The translations under genes were made by a program, and so were the position numbers. Below the pieces are notes generated by a model. That model saw only the letters and a list, made by a program, of their open reading frames with translations, was not told the DNA's origin and searched no databases. From Hesperophylax magnus (Eukaryota > Arthropoda > Insecta > Trichoptera > Limnephilidae), in NCBI GenBank assembly GCA_026573805.1, contig JAIUSX010000119.1, positions 5,084,001 to 5,148,000 on the forward strand: DNA of 64,000 nt, in the 5' to 3' direction. Of this stretch, positions 51,859-63,011 are shown in pieces. Positions within the stretch are counted from its first letter, which is position 1, and each line of letters begins with the position of its first letter.

Positions 51859-52411
51859 CAGGATTTTCCAATAAGAGGTGTTATTTTGATATTCAATCGT
51901 AAAAGATCAATGGTTTCGTTGCTTGTGTGGCACGTAGCGCCGTCTTGTTGAAAATAAACGTTGTCCAGATCAATACCATCGAATTTCGGCAATAAAAAAT
52001 CATTAATCTCGATAGCGCAATCCATTCACCGTAACTGTTGCTCCAGCCTAATTTTCGAAAAAGTAAGGTCCAATCACTCCGCCGGACCATAAACCGCACC
52101 AAACAGTCACACGTTGAGGATAGAGAGGCTTTTAAACAATAATTTTTGGGTTTTCCGAGCCCCAGATGCGACAATTTTGCTTGTTGACGAAGCCACCGAG
52201 GTGGAAATGCGCCTCACCACTCAAGATGATTTGCATTTGATTCACTCGAGTGAATTTTAATAATTTCAATGCGTTTTTGAAGCGTGTATCGTTCCATTTT
52301 TATTAATGGCGTAGTTTCTACTTGTCAAATGTCAAAAAATGACAGCTTCAAAAGTAACATCTACCGAAATAGCGGGCTATTCAAAATAACACCTCTTATT
52401 GGAAAATCCTG
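51859..52411. mobile_element. Deleted Tc1/mariner-type element, copy 1 (553 bp)
   Basis: Starts CAGGATTTTCCAATAAGAGG and ends with its exact complement. The 31-bp terminal inverted repeats are perfect and TA lies immediately outside both ends (51857-51858 and 52412-52413), the hallmark of Tc1/mariner insertion. Inside, on the minus strand, are transposase remnants. At 553 bp it lacks most of a ~1.3-kb element, so it needs a transposase supplied from elsewhere. Confidence 0.95.
51865..52175 (-). pseudogene. Tc1/mariner transposase remnant
   Basis: The minus strand encodes, in two frames, a WSGG-type stretch (LVRFMVRRSDW in the displaced frame) and INDFLLPKFDGIDLDNVYFQ followed by QDGATCHTSNETIDLLR. 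The FQQDGATCHT box carries the second catalytic Asp of mariner-like transposases. The third acidic residue region (NWPPRSPDLTPLD in relatives) is deleted. A frameshift separates the two parts at about 52020. It cannot be catalytic. Confidence 0.85.
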
Positions 52412-52420
52412 TATATAGAC

Positions 52421-52629
52421 AGAAGCTGATATTTTATACTATTGATGAACAACCGTGTATGTAAAATCCTTACTATACAGAGATAAATGAGTACTGCAAA
52501 TTTATTAAACATCTCTTTAAATTCCACTCGAGCTATCGCTTGCTATAATGTTCCAAATGTTAGTAATAGGTACGCAGATGTAGCGGAACTGTTTAACTGC
52601 ACAGAAGCTAGGTACAAAAGGCCATACTA
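52421..52629 (+). repeat. Direct duplicate, copy 1
   Basis: GACAGAAGCTGATATTTTAT through GAGATAAATGAGTACTGCAA to GAAGCTAGGTACAAAAGGCC recurs at about 53620-53887, with an extra ~55 bp in the second copy near its start and several substitutions. Confidence 0.85.
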
Positions 52630-53615
52630 TAATATCTTATAAATCTAAGTGTACTCATGCTTGTTTATAAAATGTTTTATGTATTTGTATCTGCTTCTAG
52701 AGCTTATATTAATTTTATACTCTCTGTCGTCATTTTATGGTCTAAATGTCACAGTTAATTGTTATTTATGTTTAAATTATTACTAGTGTTTGATTATGCT
52801 TATATTCTGTGACATGTAATTATTGTGTATGGTATATTTATACCGTGGATATTAAATAAATAATTAAATGTATAGAAAATATGGGATAAAAGATGTAATC
52901 CAGGTGGTCATTGGCAGTAAGCAGTTTCATAGGTTTTCATATTAATATTTTGAGGAATGGTTATAATTAAATAATGTGGTAAATGTATTTCTATGATACC
53001 AATCGCTCGAGTGGTTGTTGGTCATCCGGTTAAAAACAGGATTTCAGGCCTTAACGAATGAATGTACATGTTTCCTAAAAAACTTTTTTTAGTAAATTAA
53101 AAAATGTATTGTAATTAGATATCACCTCTCTCTTTCTCTTTATCACTATGCAAGATGTTAATTTCAGTCTCTCACTGTTCCTTTATAATATTTTTTTTCT
53201 CTTTCTGTATGTATATAAGCTTACATATTGTAAATATTTGATTAGTTTAATTTTATACCCTGAAGATGAATAAAATTAATATATTTTTTTGGATTTATCG
53301 TTTGCGCAATATAAAAGTAGATTTTTTGATTTATATTTATTAGTTATTAAAAAATGGAATTTCGAGGAATTCTTGATAAATTCACGCGGTAATAATACAA
53401 AAAAATAATTTTTCAGAAATAACCAAACTTTTAAGATGAGAACCTCATGTGTCAGTCCGCCAAAATGCGACGTTGCCAGTTATTTCTAAGCCAGTTAAAA
53501 ATATTTTTATTTGTAATAACTTGGAACAGAAATTATTTAGTCTTTATTCAATGTGTGACTAAAACATCGTTTTAGGGTTGTGATTTTTTTATTAATATTG
53601 CTGTCGGTATTTATA
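52630..53615. other. Intergenic; possible LINE 3' tail at about 52830-52870
   Basis: TACCGTGGATATTAAATAAA then TAATTAAA looks like a LINE 3' terminus of the TTAAATAAA type. Otherwise AT-rich and unassigned. Confidence 0.35.
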
Positions 53616-53618
53616 TAT

Positions 53619-53887
53619 ACAGACAGAAGCTGATATGGCGACTATATTTTATACTATTAAAAGATTAGCATCCTTACTTATAAAAGTGAAGAATATTTTA
53701 TACAATTGATGAACAACCGTGTATGTAAAATCCTTACTATACAGGGATAAATGAGTACTGCAATTTTATTGAACATCTCTTTAAATTCCACTCGAGCGAT
53801 CGCTTGCTATAATGTTCCATATGTTAGTAATAGGTACGCAGATGTAGCGGAACTGTTTAACTGCACAGAAGCTAGGTACAAAAGGCC
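53619..53887 (+). repeat. Direct duplicate, copy 2
   Basis: Counterpart of 52421-52629. Its right end runs into the palindrome at 53852-53955, so the last part is present again in inverted orientation. Confidence 0.85.
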
Positions 53888-53955
53888 GAAAACGATATAT
53901 ATATATATATATCGTTTTCGGCCTTTTGTACCTAGCTTCTATGCAGTTAAACAGT
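53852..53955. repeat. 104-bp palindrome with TA-repeat centre
   Basis: ACTGTTTAACTGCACAGAAG...AAAACGATATA is mirrored by TATATCGTTTTCGGCCTTTT...TGCAGTTAAACAGT. The arms are about 50 bp with one mismatch (CACAG versus CATAG). The centre is (TA)n. It can extrude a cruciform, and is the likely site of the inverted duplication of 53.85-53.89 kb. Confidence 0.95.
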
Positions 53956-54074
53956 ATATATATATATCGAGATGTAATCATTTGATCATTCTAAATAAAA
54001 CTGTAAATTTGTTTAAAAATCAAATCCACGCCGCCCACCCACCACAGGCACTCTTCTTTATAAATAGATAGATA

Positions 54075-54333
54075 GATTGGTGACAGCGGCACGTTCCAGA
54101 GAGGTAGATTAATTCAGTATTGACTTGGTAAAATAATCACTATTCAAAATTTGAAACGTTGCTTGTAACAGCTGTGATTGGTGACCCGATCTGAATAGCC
54201 AGGTACTTCCTCATCTTTCTCTTCCCCTCCCACTACCTTTCCTCACAACATAGCACAATTGGGGATATCATAGTCTCACTGGCTCTAGACGGCTGAGAAC
54301 TTTCAGGAATCCTGTGCAGTACTCACAATTTTG
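54075..54333 (+). mobile_element. SINE (family S), headless copy
   Basis: GCGGCACGTTCCAGAGAGGT, GTTGCTTGTAACAGCTGTGA, GAATAGCCAGGTACTTCCTC, CTCACAACATAGCACAATTG and ATCATAGTCTCACTGGCTCT follow family S order. The tail ends TGTGCAGTACTCACAATTTT. Confidence 0.75.
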
Positions 54334-54445
54334 TTTTGCTCTGAGCCAGTGAATCAATGGTATCCCCATTAGAGGTATGTAGTTAGACTGAAAGGCGTGG
54401 GGAAAGGATGGTTGGAAAGTAACTGGATGTTTATTTCAGATCTCC
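54334..54445 (-). mobile_element. SINE (family S) fragment, inverted next to the previous one
   Basis: The minus strand carries the C-rich tract and ATACCATTGATTCACTGGCT, matching the 3' half of family S. It abuts the plus-strand copy tail to tail. Confidence 0.6.
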
Positions 54446-54654
54446 AAACATGGTTGAACCCATTTAATTTATGACAACATCGCGTCATTTCATTTAATGC
54501 AGCGGACACGCAAAAGCGATAAAACATTTTTTTATGATAAGGCTGGAACGCTTTATATTTATGTCACCACGTTCACACTGGTATAAAATGGGGATGTGCT
54601 ATGATTTTCATCAACGAGAAATCTTTTTCAGTTCTCTAAATAGATTTTTTTTTA

Positions 54655-54795
54655 TTATTATTTTTTGGTAAACTAATGTTTTTTTTGTCGTTTCATGTTG
54701 TTTTAATTGTCCCGTTGGCGTCATGTATCTTTTATCATGAGATTTTTCAATGTGGATGAGTGTTTCAGGCTAATAATTATTGCTTATAAAAATAG
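54655..54795 (+). mobile_element. Family P element, 5' part missing
   Basis: TTTGGTAAACTAATGTTTTT (outer repeat), then GTCCCGTTGGCGTCATGTAT (last bases of the tRNA core), CTTTTATCATGAGATTTTTC, AATGTGGATGAGTGTTTCAG and GCTAATAATTATTGCTTATA. Confidence 0.65.
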
Positions 54796-54984
54796 ATATT
54801 TTTTTGTCCGTAGGCTCAAATTAAGCCTCTCTTCTCCTTACTTCTTGTAAAATTAATCACATTTGTAATCAAATACATCTATTTGAATTACTCTTTTGTT
54901 TTCGGTATCGAGCTGAAACTTGGCATATAGACTTGATATAGATGACAATGCATTCTATCAATTAGTGGCAATCATGTACACACA

Positions 54985-55378
54985 CACGGTCATTTATTTA
55001 TTTAATTATTTAACGCCCAGAGGGATTCAAATTTGGATGACAGACAATTTTGAAACATGAGAAAGAAATAATAAAAATAAAATTACATTAAAAAATAATA
55101 TATGCAAGAAACAAAAATAAAAAGAACATAAATTAAAAAATACAGGGATTTGACTGGTTTACAAAAATATAACTTCCATTTAGGAATAGTGTTGTATAGT
55201 AATCCACAAAATTCGCAAAGTTAATATTAAATATATCGACATCATCTAAGTATTGGTTTCCCATAGTGTGAAACCGTTGTATTAGGGAGTTCGCAATGTA
55301 ATTGCGCTTATGTGTGTTGCAGTGGAATAGTGTATTTTGTCGTGTTGTTATTGTAGGTATTCGTAAGTTTTTATTAAG
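54985..55378 (-). mobile_element. LINE C-terminal fragment with (TAAA)n tail, minus strand
   Basis: Reverse complement of the same region as 22700-23128. AATACTTAGATGATGTCGAT, CAACACACATAAGCGCAATT and ACATTGCGAACTCCCTAATA occur in the same order. 3' end CCTCTGGGCGTTAAATAATT at about 55010. Length-changing differences break the frame. Confidence 0.75.
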
Positions 55379-55679
55379 TATTTTTTTTTTATTTATTTAT
55401 TCTTTAATATATTTGTATTTTTTTTTTTTTTTATGTAATAATTAAACAGTTTACAATGTATAATAATATTTGCTAACAATAATGATATATAAAAATTAGT
55501 AATCACAATTTTTTTTGAATTTTTTTGATGTTTCTCTTATATGGAAGCAGACGCTTGTGTTTAAAAGAGATGCTGAGTATCGAGATGAACATTATTTATG
55601 TAAGTATTCTTATTAATAATTTAAGGAGTTAAGAATATTAAAAATATAAGTGTATATCAACAATGTACAATTTAACGAT

Positions 55680-55970
55680 TTATAACGTTACATTATTTAA
55701 TTGACGTATTTCGTTATTTTGATTTTTTACCTTGAAATGTTCTTTGATCGCTTTGAGTAGGGTTTTGTCGTCTTCGATTTTTCTGATATTATCAGGTAGG
55801 TTATTAAAGTATTTTTTGCCTAGAAATGTGTAATGATGTTGTGCAAATGAGGTGTTACATTTTTGTATTGGAAATATATGTTTTTGACAAGTACGTCCTT
55901 CAGTTGAAAAACTGTGATTTTGTTTTTCTTTTATTATTTGAATTATTATGTTTTTTTCGGATAAGATCAT
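55680..55970 (-). pseudogene. LINE C-terminal segment after frameshift
   Basis: NTSFAQHHYTFLGKKYFNNL then PDNIRKIEDDKTLLKAIKEH is the end of the LINE protein, matching NTSFGQRHYQYHAIKVFNSL at 5.4 kb and TSFGQKHYRFQAIKLYNSLP at 57.6 kb. It overlaps the RT frame by about 70 bases. Confidence 0.8.
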
Positions 55971-57273
55971 TAAATTTTAGTACTTTAAATTCTTCAAATA
56001 TAAGTTGAGTTGGATAATCTCTCGGTTTTTTCAATATTATTTTAACAATCAGACGTTGTACAATTTCAATAGGTAGGAGATTAGTTTTGTATGCGGATCC
56101 CCAACTGCTTACACTGTATTGGAGATTCGATTGTACTAATGCGTAGTAGACTGAAGTTAAATTTTCCAATGATAGAAAGTTACGCAGTTTCAGAAAAATA
56201 TAAATTAATTTCCTTATTTTGTTAATGGTAAGGTTAATTTGATCTTTCCAGTTAAGGTTTTTGTGCATTATTATTCCTAAGTATTTAATTTTATTTGTAA
56301 TTTGTAGTGTGGAACAATTTATTGTACAGTGATTTGTATTATGTTCGTTAAAGTTGTCGTGTATAATTATGTCAAAGTTTTGTGGAATATCGTTTGCTTT
56401 TATTGCGAATGGCAATACTTGGGTTTTTTCGCTATTTAGGGATAGTAGGTTTATGTCAAACCAGTATTTGAGTAGATTTATGTCTTCTGTTGCTTTTTCT
56501 TTTACTCCTTCCCATGTATTATCACTTTCAATGAGTACTGTATCGTCCGCGTATGAGGTTATACTACCTAGAATTGACTGTGAGAATATCCCGTTTACAT
56601 ATAAGATAAATAGTAATGGACCCAGTACCGTTCCTTGTGGGATTCCATATTCAGACGTCTCTTCATCGCTGTATATATTGTTTATTTTGACATAGTGTGG
56701 GCGATTCTTTAAGTAGCTTTTTATCCAATTTGCAACATTCTCCTTAATGTTCAGATTATCTAATTTTTCCATAAGTTTTGAGTGAGATATGCTGTCAAAT
56801 GCTTTTCTTAGGTCTATGAAAATGCCTAAACATTTTTTACTCTTATCTAGGTTTTTGTATATGCGTGAAGTAACGTTTGCAATTGCATCTTGTGTGCTGC
56901 GCGCTTTTCGGAATCCATATTGGTTATTGTGAAGTATTTTGTTGTTTTCAATAAATTCCATGAGTTGAGATTTTACAATTTTTTCGAATATTTTTCCAAT
57001 ATTAGAGATTAGAGAAATTGGTCGATAGTTGGTAACATTAAGGGTGTTTCCACTTTTAAATATAGGCGAGATAATTGTTTTCTTATAATTTGATGGAAAT
57101 ATTCCTTTTTTAAGGCTCAGATTAATCAGGTGAGTTAATGGTTTTATCACATAGTTTTTAATAGATTTTAGAATTTGGATCGTTATATTATCATATCCTG
57201 GCGACGAACCTCCGTTCATATTTTCAATTATTTTTAAAATATCTACTTCACTAGTCATTTTAAATCGGGACAA
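55900..57273 (-). pseudogene. LINE reverse transcriptase (457 codons, C-terminal frameshift)
   Basis: The open frame carries the RT motifs in order: GSSPGYDNITIQILK at 22-36, NYRPISLISNIGKIFEKIV at 82-100, QYGFRKARSTQDA at 118-130, motif A FIDLRKAF with D154, PQGTVLGPLLF at 212-222, and catalytic YADD at 241-244. The thumb follows (IKYLGIIMHKNLNWKDQI), then LVQSNLQYSVSSWGSAYK. All catalytic residues are intact. The endonuclease domain is absent because of 5' truncation, and the true C-terminus lies in another frame (55680-55970), so the protein is probably not functional. Confidence 0.85.
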
Positions 57274-57289
57274 TGAGTTTATATTTTGT

Positions 57290-57650
57290 ATAGTATATTG
57301 TCCTCCACGCTAGGAGTTCACCTGTGTTGTGGAGGACTTTTTCAATTGTAAAGTTATATAATACTAAAACAATACAGTGGAGTTGGTTACACAGAGAAAC
57401 AATAAAAATTAAAATATAATTCGATTTTTCCATAGTTATAACAGAAAAAAAAGTGAAATATAAAAAATTAAATATTAAAAGGATTGTAGCCAGTTCCATA
57501 TGTGTTTTTTGTATTCTGTAAGATTAGATGTTTTATATTGTGTTGGAAGTGAATTGTATAGTTTTATAGCCTGGAATCTGTAGTGTTTTTGTCCAAAGGA
57601 TGTGTTGGTAGTTTATGAGTTGCAGTTCATATACGCAATTCTCAGAAATT
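57290..57650 (-). mobile_element. LINE 3' fragment, immediately upstream of another LINE
   Basis: On the minus strand TSFGQKHYRFQAIKLYNSLP then TQYKTSNLTEYKKHIWNWLQ (57640 to about 57490) is a LINE C-terminus. It is followed by a 3'UTR and the hairpin GTCCTCCA...TGGAGGAC (about 57300-57335). Its 3' end meets the 5' end of the RT-bearing LINE at about 57275, so two related LINEs lie head to tail. Confidence 0.75.
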
Positions 57651-57884
57651 CGAAAAGCAGTTAATATACGTAATAAATTTCGGTCCTACCCGATCGCCGT
57701 TTGGCGAGGTTGTTAGCGTGGTTGGCTTCAATACCTGGGTAGGAAGCTACAATCCTCGGTCCAAACAATTTTTTGTTTTAAAATAAATTTATTATAGTAA
57801 GAAAAACTTTATTTTTTACGGTTTCAACTTTTGAAATGTCAAAATTCTTTCTTGAAAAAATGATCGATTTCATTGTCCCGTCTG

Positions 57885-58035
57885 GGGCCCAAAAATCGAA
57901 AGTCACTTCTACTCTCAGCCATATCTGGTCACTATATATGGATAAAGTCTTTTCAAGCAACATTTCGATTGTCAACTGTCATCTTTCACCAGAGCGATAT
58001 TAAGAGAATCTATCACTCCGGAATGCATTGCAAAA
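57885..58035 (-). mobile_element. SINE (family S) body fragment
   Basis: The complement reads CACTCCGGAATGCATTGCA end, TTTCACCAGAGCGATATTAA, TTTTCAAGCAACATTTCGAT and TATCTGGTCACTATATATGG. These are the family S body modules in reverse order, diverged. Confidence 0.6.
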
Positions 58036-58039
58036 ATAA

Positions 58040-59328
58040 TTCTCATCATTTGGTTGAAATTACACAGGCATGACGTTGGTACCAATACTAGACACTGCTA
58101 GAATTACACACGAACGAAAAGACACGAGGAATTACACCCATTTGAATTACATATGTTGGAATTAAAGACGTCGAAAAATGGTACCCAGATAACTCAACAC
58201 AATAACAATTCAACACACCTTTAAAATGTGACATAAAATCCTGAAAATGTTGTTTAGTCATGTTAAGTTTATAAGTTAATTTTTTAAATCGCTTTTCATG
58301 AATTTATATCACTTTTTAAAGGAGTAACCCAAAAATTTTGGGTTTTTTTTAAACACTAAATAAAAAGATGCCTTTTTTTGTCGTGTGTAATTTCGACAAT
58401 GTGTAATTTCGTCAATGTGTAATTTCGTCCGTGTTTTTATCAAGCTGTGTAATAAAAGTACGTTAAATTCACGCCTGAGTAATTTTGTCACGAATCCTCT
58501 TGATTTTGTATTAATTAAATGCCAAATATTTATAACAAAATGATGGGAAGTAAGAGCTTCATAGATGCACGCACAGATGGCAGTGCATAGAGCTTGCGTG
58601 GAAGTCCGCAAGATGGAGCCAGTGGCCAGTAGTCGCCAGGGCCAGTGGTAAGGCTCTCAGAGAAACTCACTGTTTCAGATTCCAATTAGCCAGCTTCTAG
58701 CTAGGTCGACTATCGACTCACCATTATAATACGCGGAGTATTAATAAATCCCTGATTAATCTAAAAGAACCATTTATTTATAAACTCCTTCCACGAAGAG
58801 TTGGAGACCTGTTTGTACAAACACAACAAAAACGTATATAAATGTATGTTTTTGATTTATTTTACTTCTAATAAAATTATAAAACTTATGATTGAACGTC
58901 TCTGGCTTGTCAGAATTCCAAATGTCTTATGTAAACTATCAACAGTTTCCTTTGAAATCGGTTTGAACTACATGTCTAGGTATTATCAATCTGTTAATTG
59001 TTTCTGACAGTATTATTGTTTAAAATAACATTGATAAATTTCGGCTAAATTCGCTGTTTGTTTTTCTTTCTTTGATGATTATTCTGGTGATTTTTGAAAC
59101 AGAACTTCGGAAAATTAATGTTGTTTTACAATATTCGTCAAAGGCTCGACTAGCAAAATTCTATTAAGAGGAAGCTACAAGCCAAAAATGTGTATTTTCT
59201 TGGTATACCTTATACTGTAGGTAACAGGCATTAAAGTCGCTTGACAATCGGAGTCTAGAAACGTTCGATTTCAAGCACAAAACAGTTTTTTATTTAATTT
59301 GTAAATAATTTTATTAGAAAGCAAAAAA
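58040..59328. other. Intergenic; short tRNA-like and repeat scraps
   Basis: GGCCAGTGGTAAGGCTCTCA at about 58640 resembles a family S head. 59160-59220 is an inverted copy of 49790-49870. No gene seen. Confidence 0.4.
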
Positions 59329-59334
59329 TTTAAT

Positions 59335-59369
<35 letters not shown>

Positions 59370-60105
59370 CGGACAAATAGTCCATTAACAACATATTAAT
59401 TACACGAATAAGTTTTATAAACAGAGATGACAGTGAAAGGAGAGCATATATAAATGAGGAGCGAAGACAATAATAATGACAATAATAATATAAAAGTAAG
59501 AATGGGATATAATAATAAGTCAAAGCATGAAGATGGTTCAAAGGGCATTAGAAATTAGACATTGCGTATTGACTGTCGAAAGTCATTTAGGCATATACCA
59601 CAAAATTCAATGCTTTGACTTGACAGTGAGTTGACAAGTCTCGACATTCTGGACAAAGGAGAATGGTATCCATAATTGGTAGAATGTTGATTGACGAACA
59701 GCAATTCATTATTTCGGAGTCTACGGGAAGGGATGTTGAATTGGATAAGTTGCAACAAAGCAGGTGAGTCTGTAATACCATTGATAATCTTAAATATGCA
59801 AATCAGATCAGTGTCCCTTCTACGTTTCTCCAAAGAAGAAATGTTTAAAGTTTGTTCAACTTCATCATATGAGTACTCTCCTCTTTCAAGACCCAACCTC
59901 CAAGCGATTCCTCGTAGGAAGCGATGTTGTACGGATTCTATGTGACAAATGTGGACAGCATAGAAAGGAGACCAAATAACACTAGCGTATTCAAGGTGAG
60001 GGCGAACTAACGAGCAGTAAAGAGTTTTAAGGGTACTTATATGTTTAAAGTCAGAGGTTATTCTATGAACGAAGCCGATGAAATCAAGTGAAACTGTCAC
60101 AGATA
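59329..60105 (-). mobile_element. LINE C-terminal fragment with (TAAA)n tail, third family
   Basis: A 181-codon minus-strand frame (60100 to 59555) reads LKTLYCSLVRPHLEYASVIW, then IESVQHRFLRGIAWRLG, then SLEKRRRDTDLICIFKIING. This is the region following the RT in jockey/I-type LINEs (S-L-V-R-P-x-L-E-Y-x-x-x-x-W, then I-E-x-V-Q-x-R-F-L-R). The 3' end is TAGTCCATTTGTCCGT-type DNA then a run of eight ATTT units (on the plus strand, 59335-59367). The frame is open, but the RT itself is missing. Confidence 0.8.
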
Positions 60106-60975
60106 ATCTTAGCTAAAATACTGTATTTTTTAAAAGTTGTTCCTTTACGCGTTCATACATTTATATTGAAAAAATATATTTTTTAGTAGTTTACATTTAT
60201 ATTTTTTATTGAGTAACTTATTTTTTTATTTGTATTCTACTCAAGCTAAACGATAGGAAAATCTTGAATTTATCTAAAGCATTTTTTGGTATTAATAATG
60301 TACACCAATTCGTTATAAAGATTAACCCATCAAAATAGTGATTTAGCATTAAGCTTTGCCTTAATTACTATGATTATAACTTATGTACATACAAACAATG
60401 ATCAACAATAAATACATAATTTAGGCAAAATAGCTTCCTATACTATGGTACTAAACTCTACAGTAAAATCCCACTCTCATTCAATACTCCTTTACATTCA
60501 TAAATACAAAACACAAGACAAAACAACTAACACGAATATTATAAACACTAAATCTCAGGGTTAAAAACACAGCCAACAAACAACTAAAAATAGAATATTT
60601 GGGCAAAAATGCTTCGTATACTATGGAAATAAACTCTACAGCAAAATTTCACTCTCTTTCAAAACTAACAACAATATTATGACATTTAAATATGAAAATA
60701 AACGGCTGGATAGAAAACAGGGATATCAGAAATAGAAAATATACTGACACCAAATAAAGACTGACACAGAAAACCTCCCAACTACACTAAAAAACACCAT
60801 CTAGTATATTTACAATTATTTCAGGAAAAATCACTACACAAAATGATTTGCAATTACTACACATTAAACTTACTCGTACTGAAAAATTTTAATAATATGC
60901 AGACCAGATCCTCAGTAAGGGAGATCGTTCTTGCTTGACGTTCAAAATAATTACTGTCTTTATCTCCGTCCCGTT
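60106..60975. other. Intergenic; nothing recognised
   Basis: AT-rich DNA. Two diverged internal repeats (ATGCTTCGTATACTATGGAA and TAGCTTCCTATACTATGGTA, about 170 bp apart, near 60430 and 60608) suggest an old tandem duplication. Confidence 0.4.
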
Positions 60976-60977
60976 TT

Positions 60978-62696
60978 TTTTTATTATTTTTTTTATATTA
61001 ACTCCACACAGGAGGCCCTGAAGAAAATAATTTCCCTCAGGGCCTATGTCATCTTTAGGGATGCTGTGTGGAGGGTCTTTTTGTGGAGAGGAAGGAGTGA
61101 ACATGGGTCTTGAAGAGTCCCATGTTGTAGGAGGGAGGAAACACAGAGGCCGGCAGTTCGTTCCACAGCCGAGCTGTTGAACTTAAGAACGAATCGTAGA
61201 AGCGACCCGTTCTCATGTGACAAATGTCAACCGTGTACAAATGTTGGGCGCGCATTTGGCGTGTATCCCGACTATGCACCGGTGCCGAAGGGATCAATGA
61301 CGCTAGTTCCTCAGAGCATCTTCCATTGTAATACCGATAGAACAAGGACAGCATACCTACCTGACGCCTGTGCTCTAAAGATTGCAGTCCGCTTGTTAAG
61401 ATTGGGGAATCTATCAAACGGACCGCCCGTTTTTGCACAGAGTCAAGGGTTTTTTCAGGTATTTAGGGGCTCCGGACCAGAGATGGCTACCAAATTCGAG
61501 AGTAGGGCGCTCTTGCGATTTGTACAGGGTCAGCAGTTGTGTACTATTAAAGTATCTGCGGGCCCTGTACAGTACGCCCAGCTTCTGAGAGGCCAACTTT
61601 ACTCTGGCTTCAATGGAGCCCCCGTACCTGAGCTGGTCACTTATAGTTACACCAAGCATATCAATGGAAGGCCTGTTCGGAAGATTGCTTCCGTTGAAGG
61701 AGACTAGATTGTCATTTGGATCCCTTTTAGACGTAATCAGACAGGATTGGGTCTTTGAAACATTAAATTCGACGAGATTATCTTTACCCCAGGAGGAAAT
61801 ACTCTCGAGATAACCGTCCATTCTCTGCTTCAAAGCCCTCCGAGCCGTTGGAGTTTGTGTGCCCTTTGGGGGCTTCTCAAACAAAAAGCTATCATGAACT
61901 GTACTGTCATCCGCGTAACAATGAATTGGTGCACATGTCAAAAGGTCATTGATGTGCAACAAAAACAAAGTCGGAGACAGAACCGATCCCTGTGGGACGC
62001 CAGCATTTATGGAGTGTAAGGAAGAGGTGAAACCGTCAGCAACCGCCTGAATCGACGTATCCCTTAAAAAGTCAGCAATCCACGTACACAGGGATGCGGC
62101 AAGTCCGTAAGAAGGCAATTTGTTGACAAGTCCTCGGTGCCAGACCCGGTCAAAGGCCTTGGATATGTCTAGTGCGACCGTTTGGGTCTCACCGTGACGT
62201 TCCAGGCACCGCCCCCAAACATGCGTCACATACGCGAGAAGATCACCGCACGAGCGGTTCCGCCGGAATCCGTATTGACGGTCGTTGATAATTTTGTTCT
62301 TCTCGAGGTATGTGAGCAGTTTGTCGTTGATCACACGTTCCATCACTTTGGACAGAACTGATGTGATCGCTATGGGGCGGTAGTTGGCCGGGTTGGAGCG
62401 GTCACCTTTCTTGGGAATAGGGTGAATGACCGCTTTTTTCCAACCAGAGGGCACAGTGCCACACTTCAGGGACATTTTGAAGAGCTTTGTCAAAACTGGA
62501 ACTATTTCCGCAGCACACCTCTGCAATACCAGGGCAGGTATTCCATCAGGTCCACTAGCTTTGTTAACATCGAGCCCCCGTATAACGTGGAGTACATCCC
62601 GATGCCGGATCCTCAGCTTTTTCATAAAGAAGCCGCAGTGAGGAACCGACGGCGGAACAGCACCTCCGTCATCGAGGGTCGAGTTTTCCGCAAACA
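60978..62696 (-). mobile_element. 5'-truncated LINE (same family as 18.8-21.7 kb)
   Basis: Minus-strand element. The poly(A)-like tail is the T-rich run at 60975-60995; the 3' UTR has a GCCCTGAGG/CTTCAGGGC hairpin (about 61011-61044). Then follow C-terminal and RT coding regions up to 62696, where a family P sequence begins abruptly. RT and C-terminal segments closely resemble those of the 18.8-kb LINE, but the 3' ends differ. Confidence 0.85.
61055..61438 (-). pseudogene. LINE C-terminal region
   Basis: KRAVRLIDSPILTSGLQSLE then HRRQVGMLSLFYRYYNGRCS, HMRTGRFYDSFLSSTARLWN and ELPASVFPPSYN. It overlaps the RT frame by about 25 bases, in another frame, so one base was gained or lost near 61430. 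Confidence 0.85.
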
Positions 62697-62697
62697 T
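61414..62697 (-). pseudogene. LINE reverse transcriptase, 427 codons
   Basis: RT motifs in order: DVNKASGPDGIPALVLQRC (about 43-61), NYRPIAITSVLSKVMERV (105-122), RQYGFRRNRSCGDL (140-153), motif A LDISKAFDRVW with D177, AGVPQGSVLSPTLF (232-245), catalytic YADD at 261-264, and thumb SFNGSNLPNRPS with MLGVTISDQLRYG. The catalytic residues are intact and no stop interrupts the RT. The endonuclease is lost by 5' truncation and the C-terminus is frameshifted. The TGG codon at H-V-W-G-R and the Gln at S-D-Q are where the 19-21 kb copy has stop codons. Confidence 0.88.
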
Positions 62698-62780
62698 GTT
62701 GGCGTCATGTATCTTTTATCAGGAGATTTTTCAATGTGGATGAGTGTTTCAGGCGAATAATTATTGCTTGTAAAATAAGT
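62697..62780 (+). mobile_element. Family P fragment at the LINE 5' junction
   Basis: GTTGGCGTCATGTATCTTTT (end of the tRNA-like core), ATCAGGAGATTTTTCAATGT, GGATGAGTGTTTCAGGCGAA and TAATTATTGCTTG. The LINE either inserted into a P element or is joined to one. The other side of the LINE (TTGACGTTCAAAATAATTAC at about 60937, similar to 13405) hints at P-associated flanking DNA. Confidence 0.7.
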
Positions 62781-63011
62781 CTTTATCTGATTTCTAAAAA
62801 CTCTGCGGTATGCTGGCAACGCCGGGGACTTTCAAACGTACAATTTTCTAATTCTAAAATGTGGAACAATTATATTACAAAGCAATAATATTGATACATG
62901 TGAAGAAGCTACTTTTTCAAGAAATTGTGTTGATTTTTACTATGTAATTGCCCTGGAGGTCTAACACGAACGATCAACAAAGCCCTACGTCAATACGGTA
63001 TTGACAAAATA

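Larger units (their letters stand above)
55430..57275 (-). mobile_element. LINE with near-complete RT domain (jockey/CR1-like)
   Basis: Minus-strand retrotransposon, 5' truncated just upstream of the RT, ending in a T-rich run (55420-55433 on the plus strand, an A tail). Coding is in two overlapping frames (55900-57273 and 55680-55970), so one frameshift separates the RT from the C-terminal segment. It has different RT sequences from the 19-21 kb and 61 kb LINEs, so at least two LINE families share the window. Confidence 0.85.

Noticed and set aside
51840..52174. Active mariner transposase gene
   Set aside because: The frame is shifted and the region with the third catalytic residue is deleted.
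53889..53912. TA microsatellite as an independent feature
   Set aside because: It is the centre of the 104-bp palindrome and is described there.
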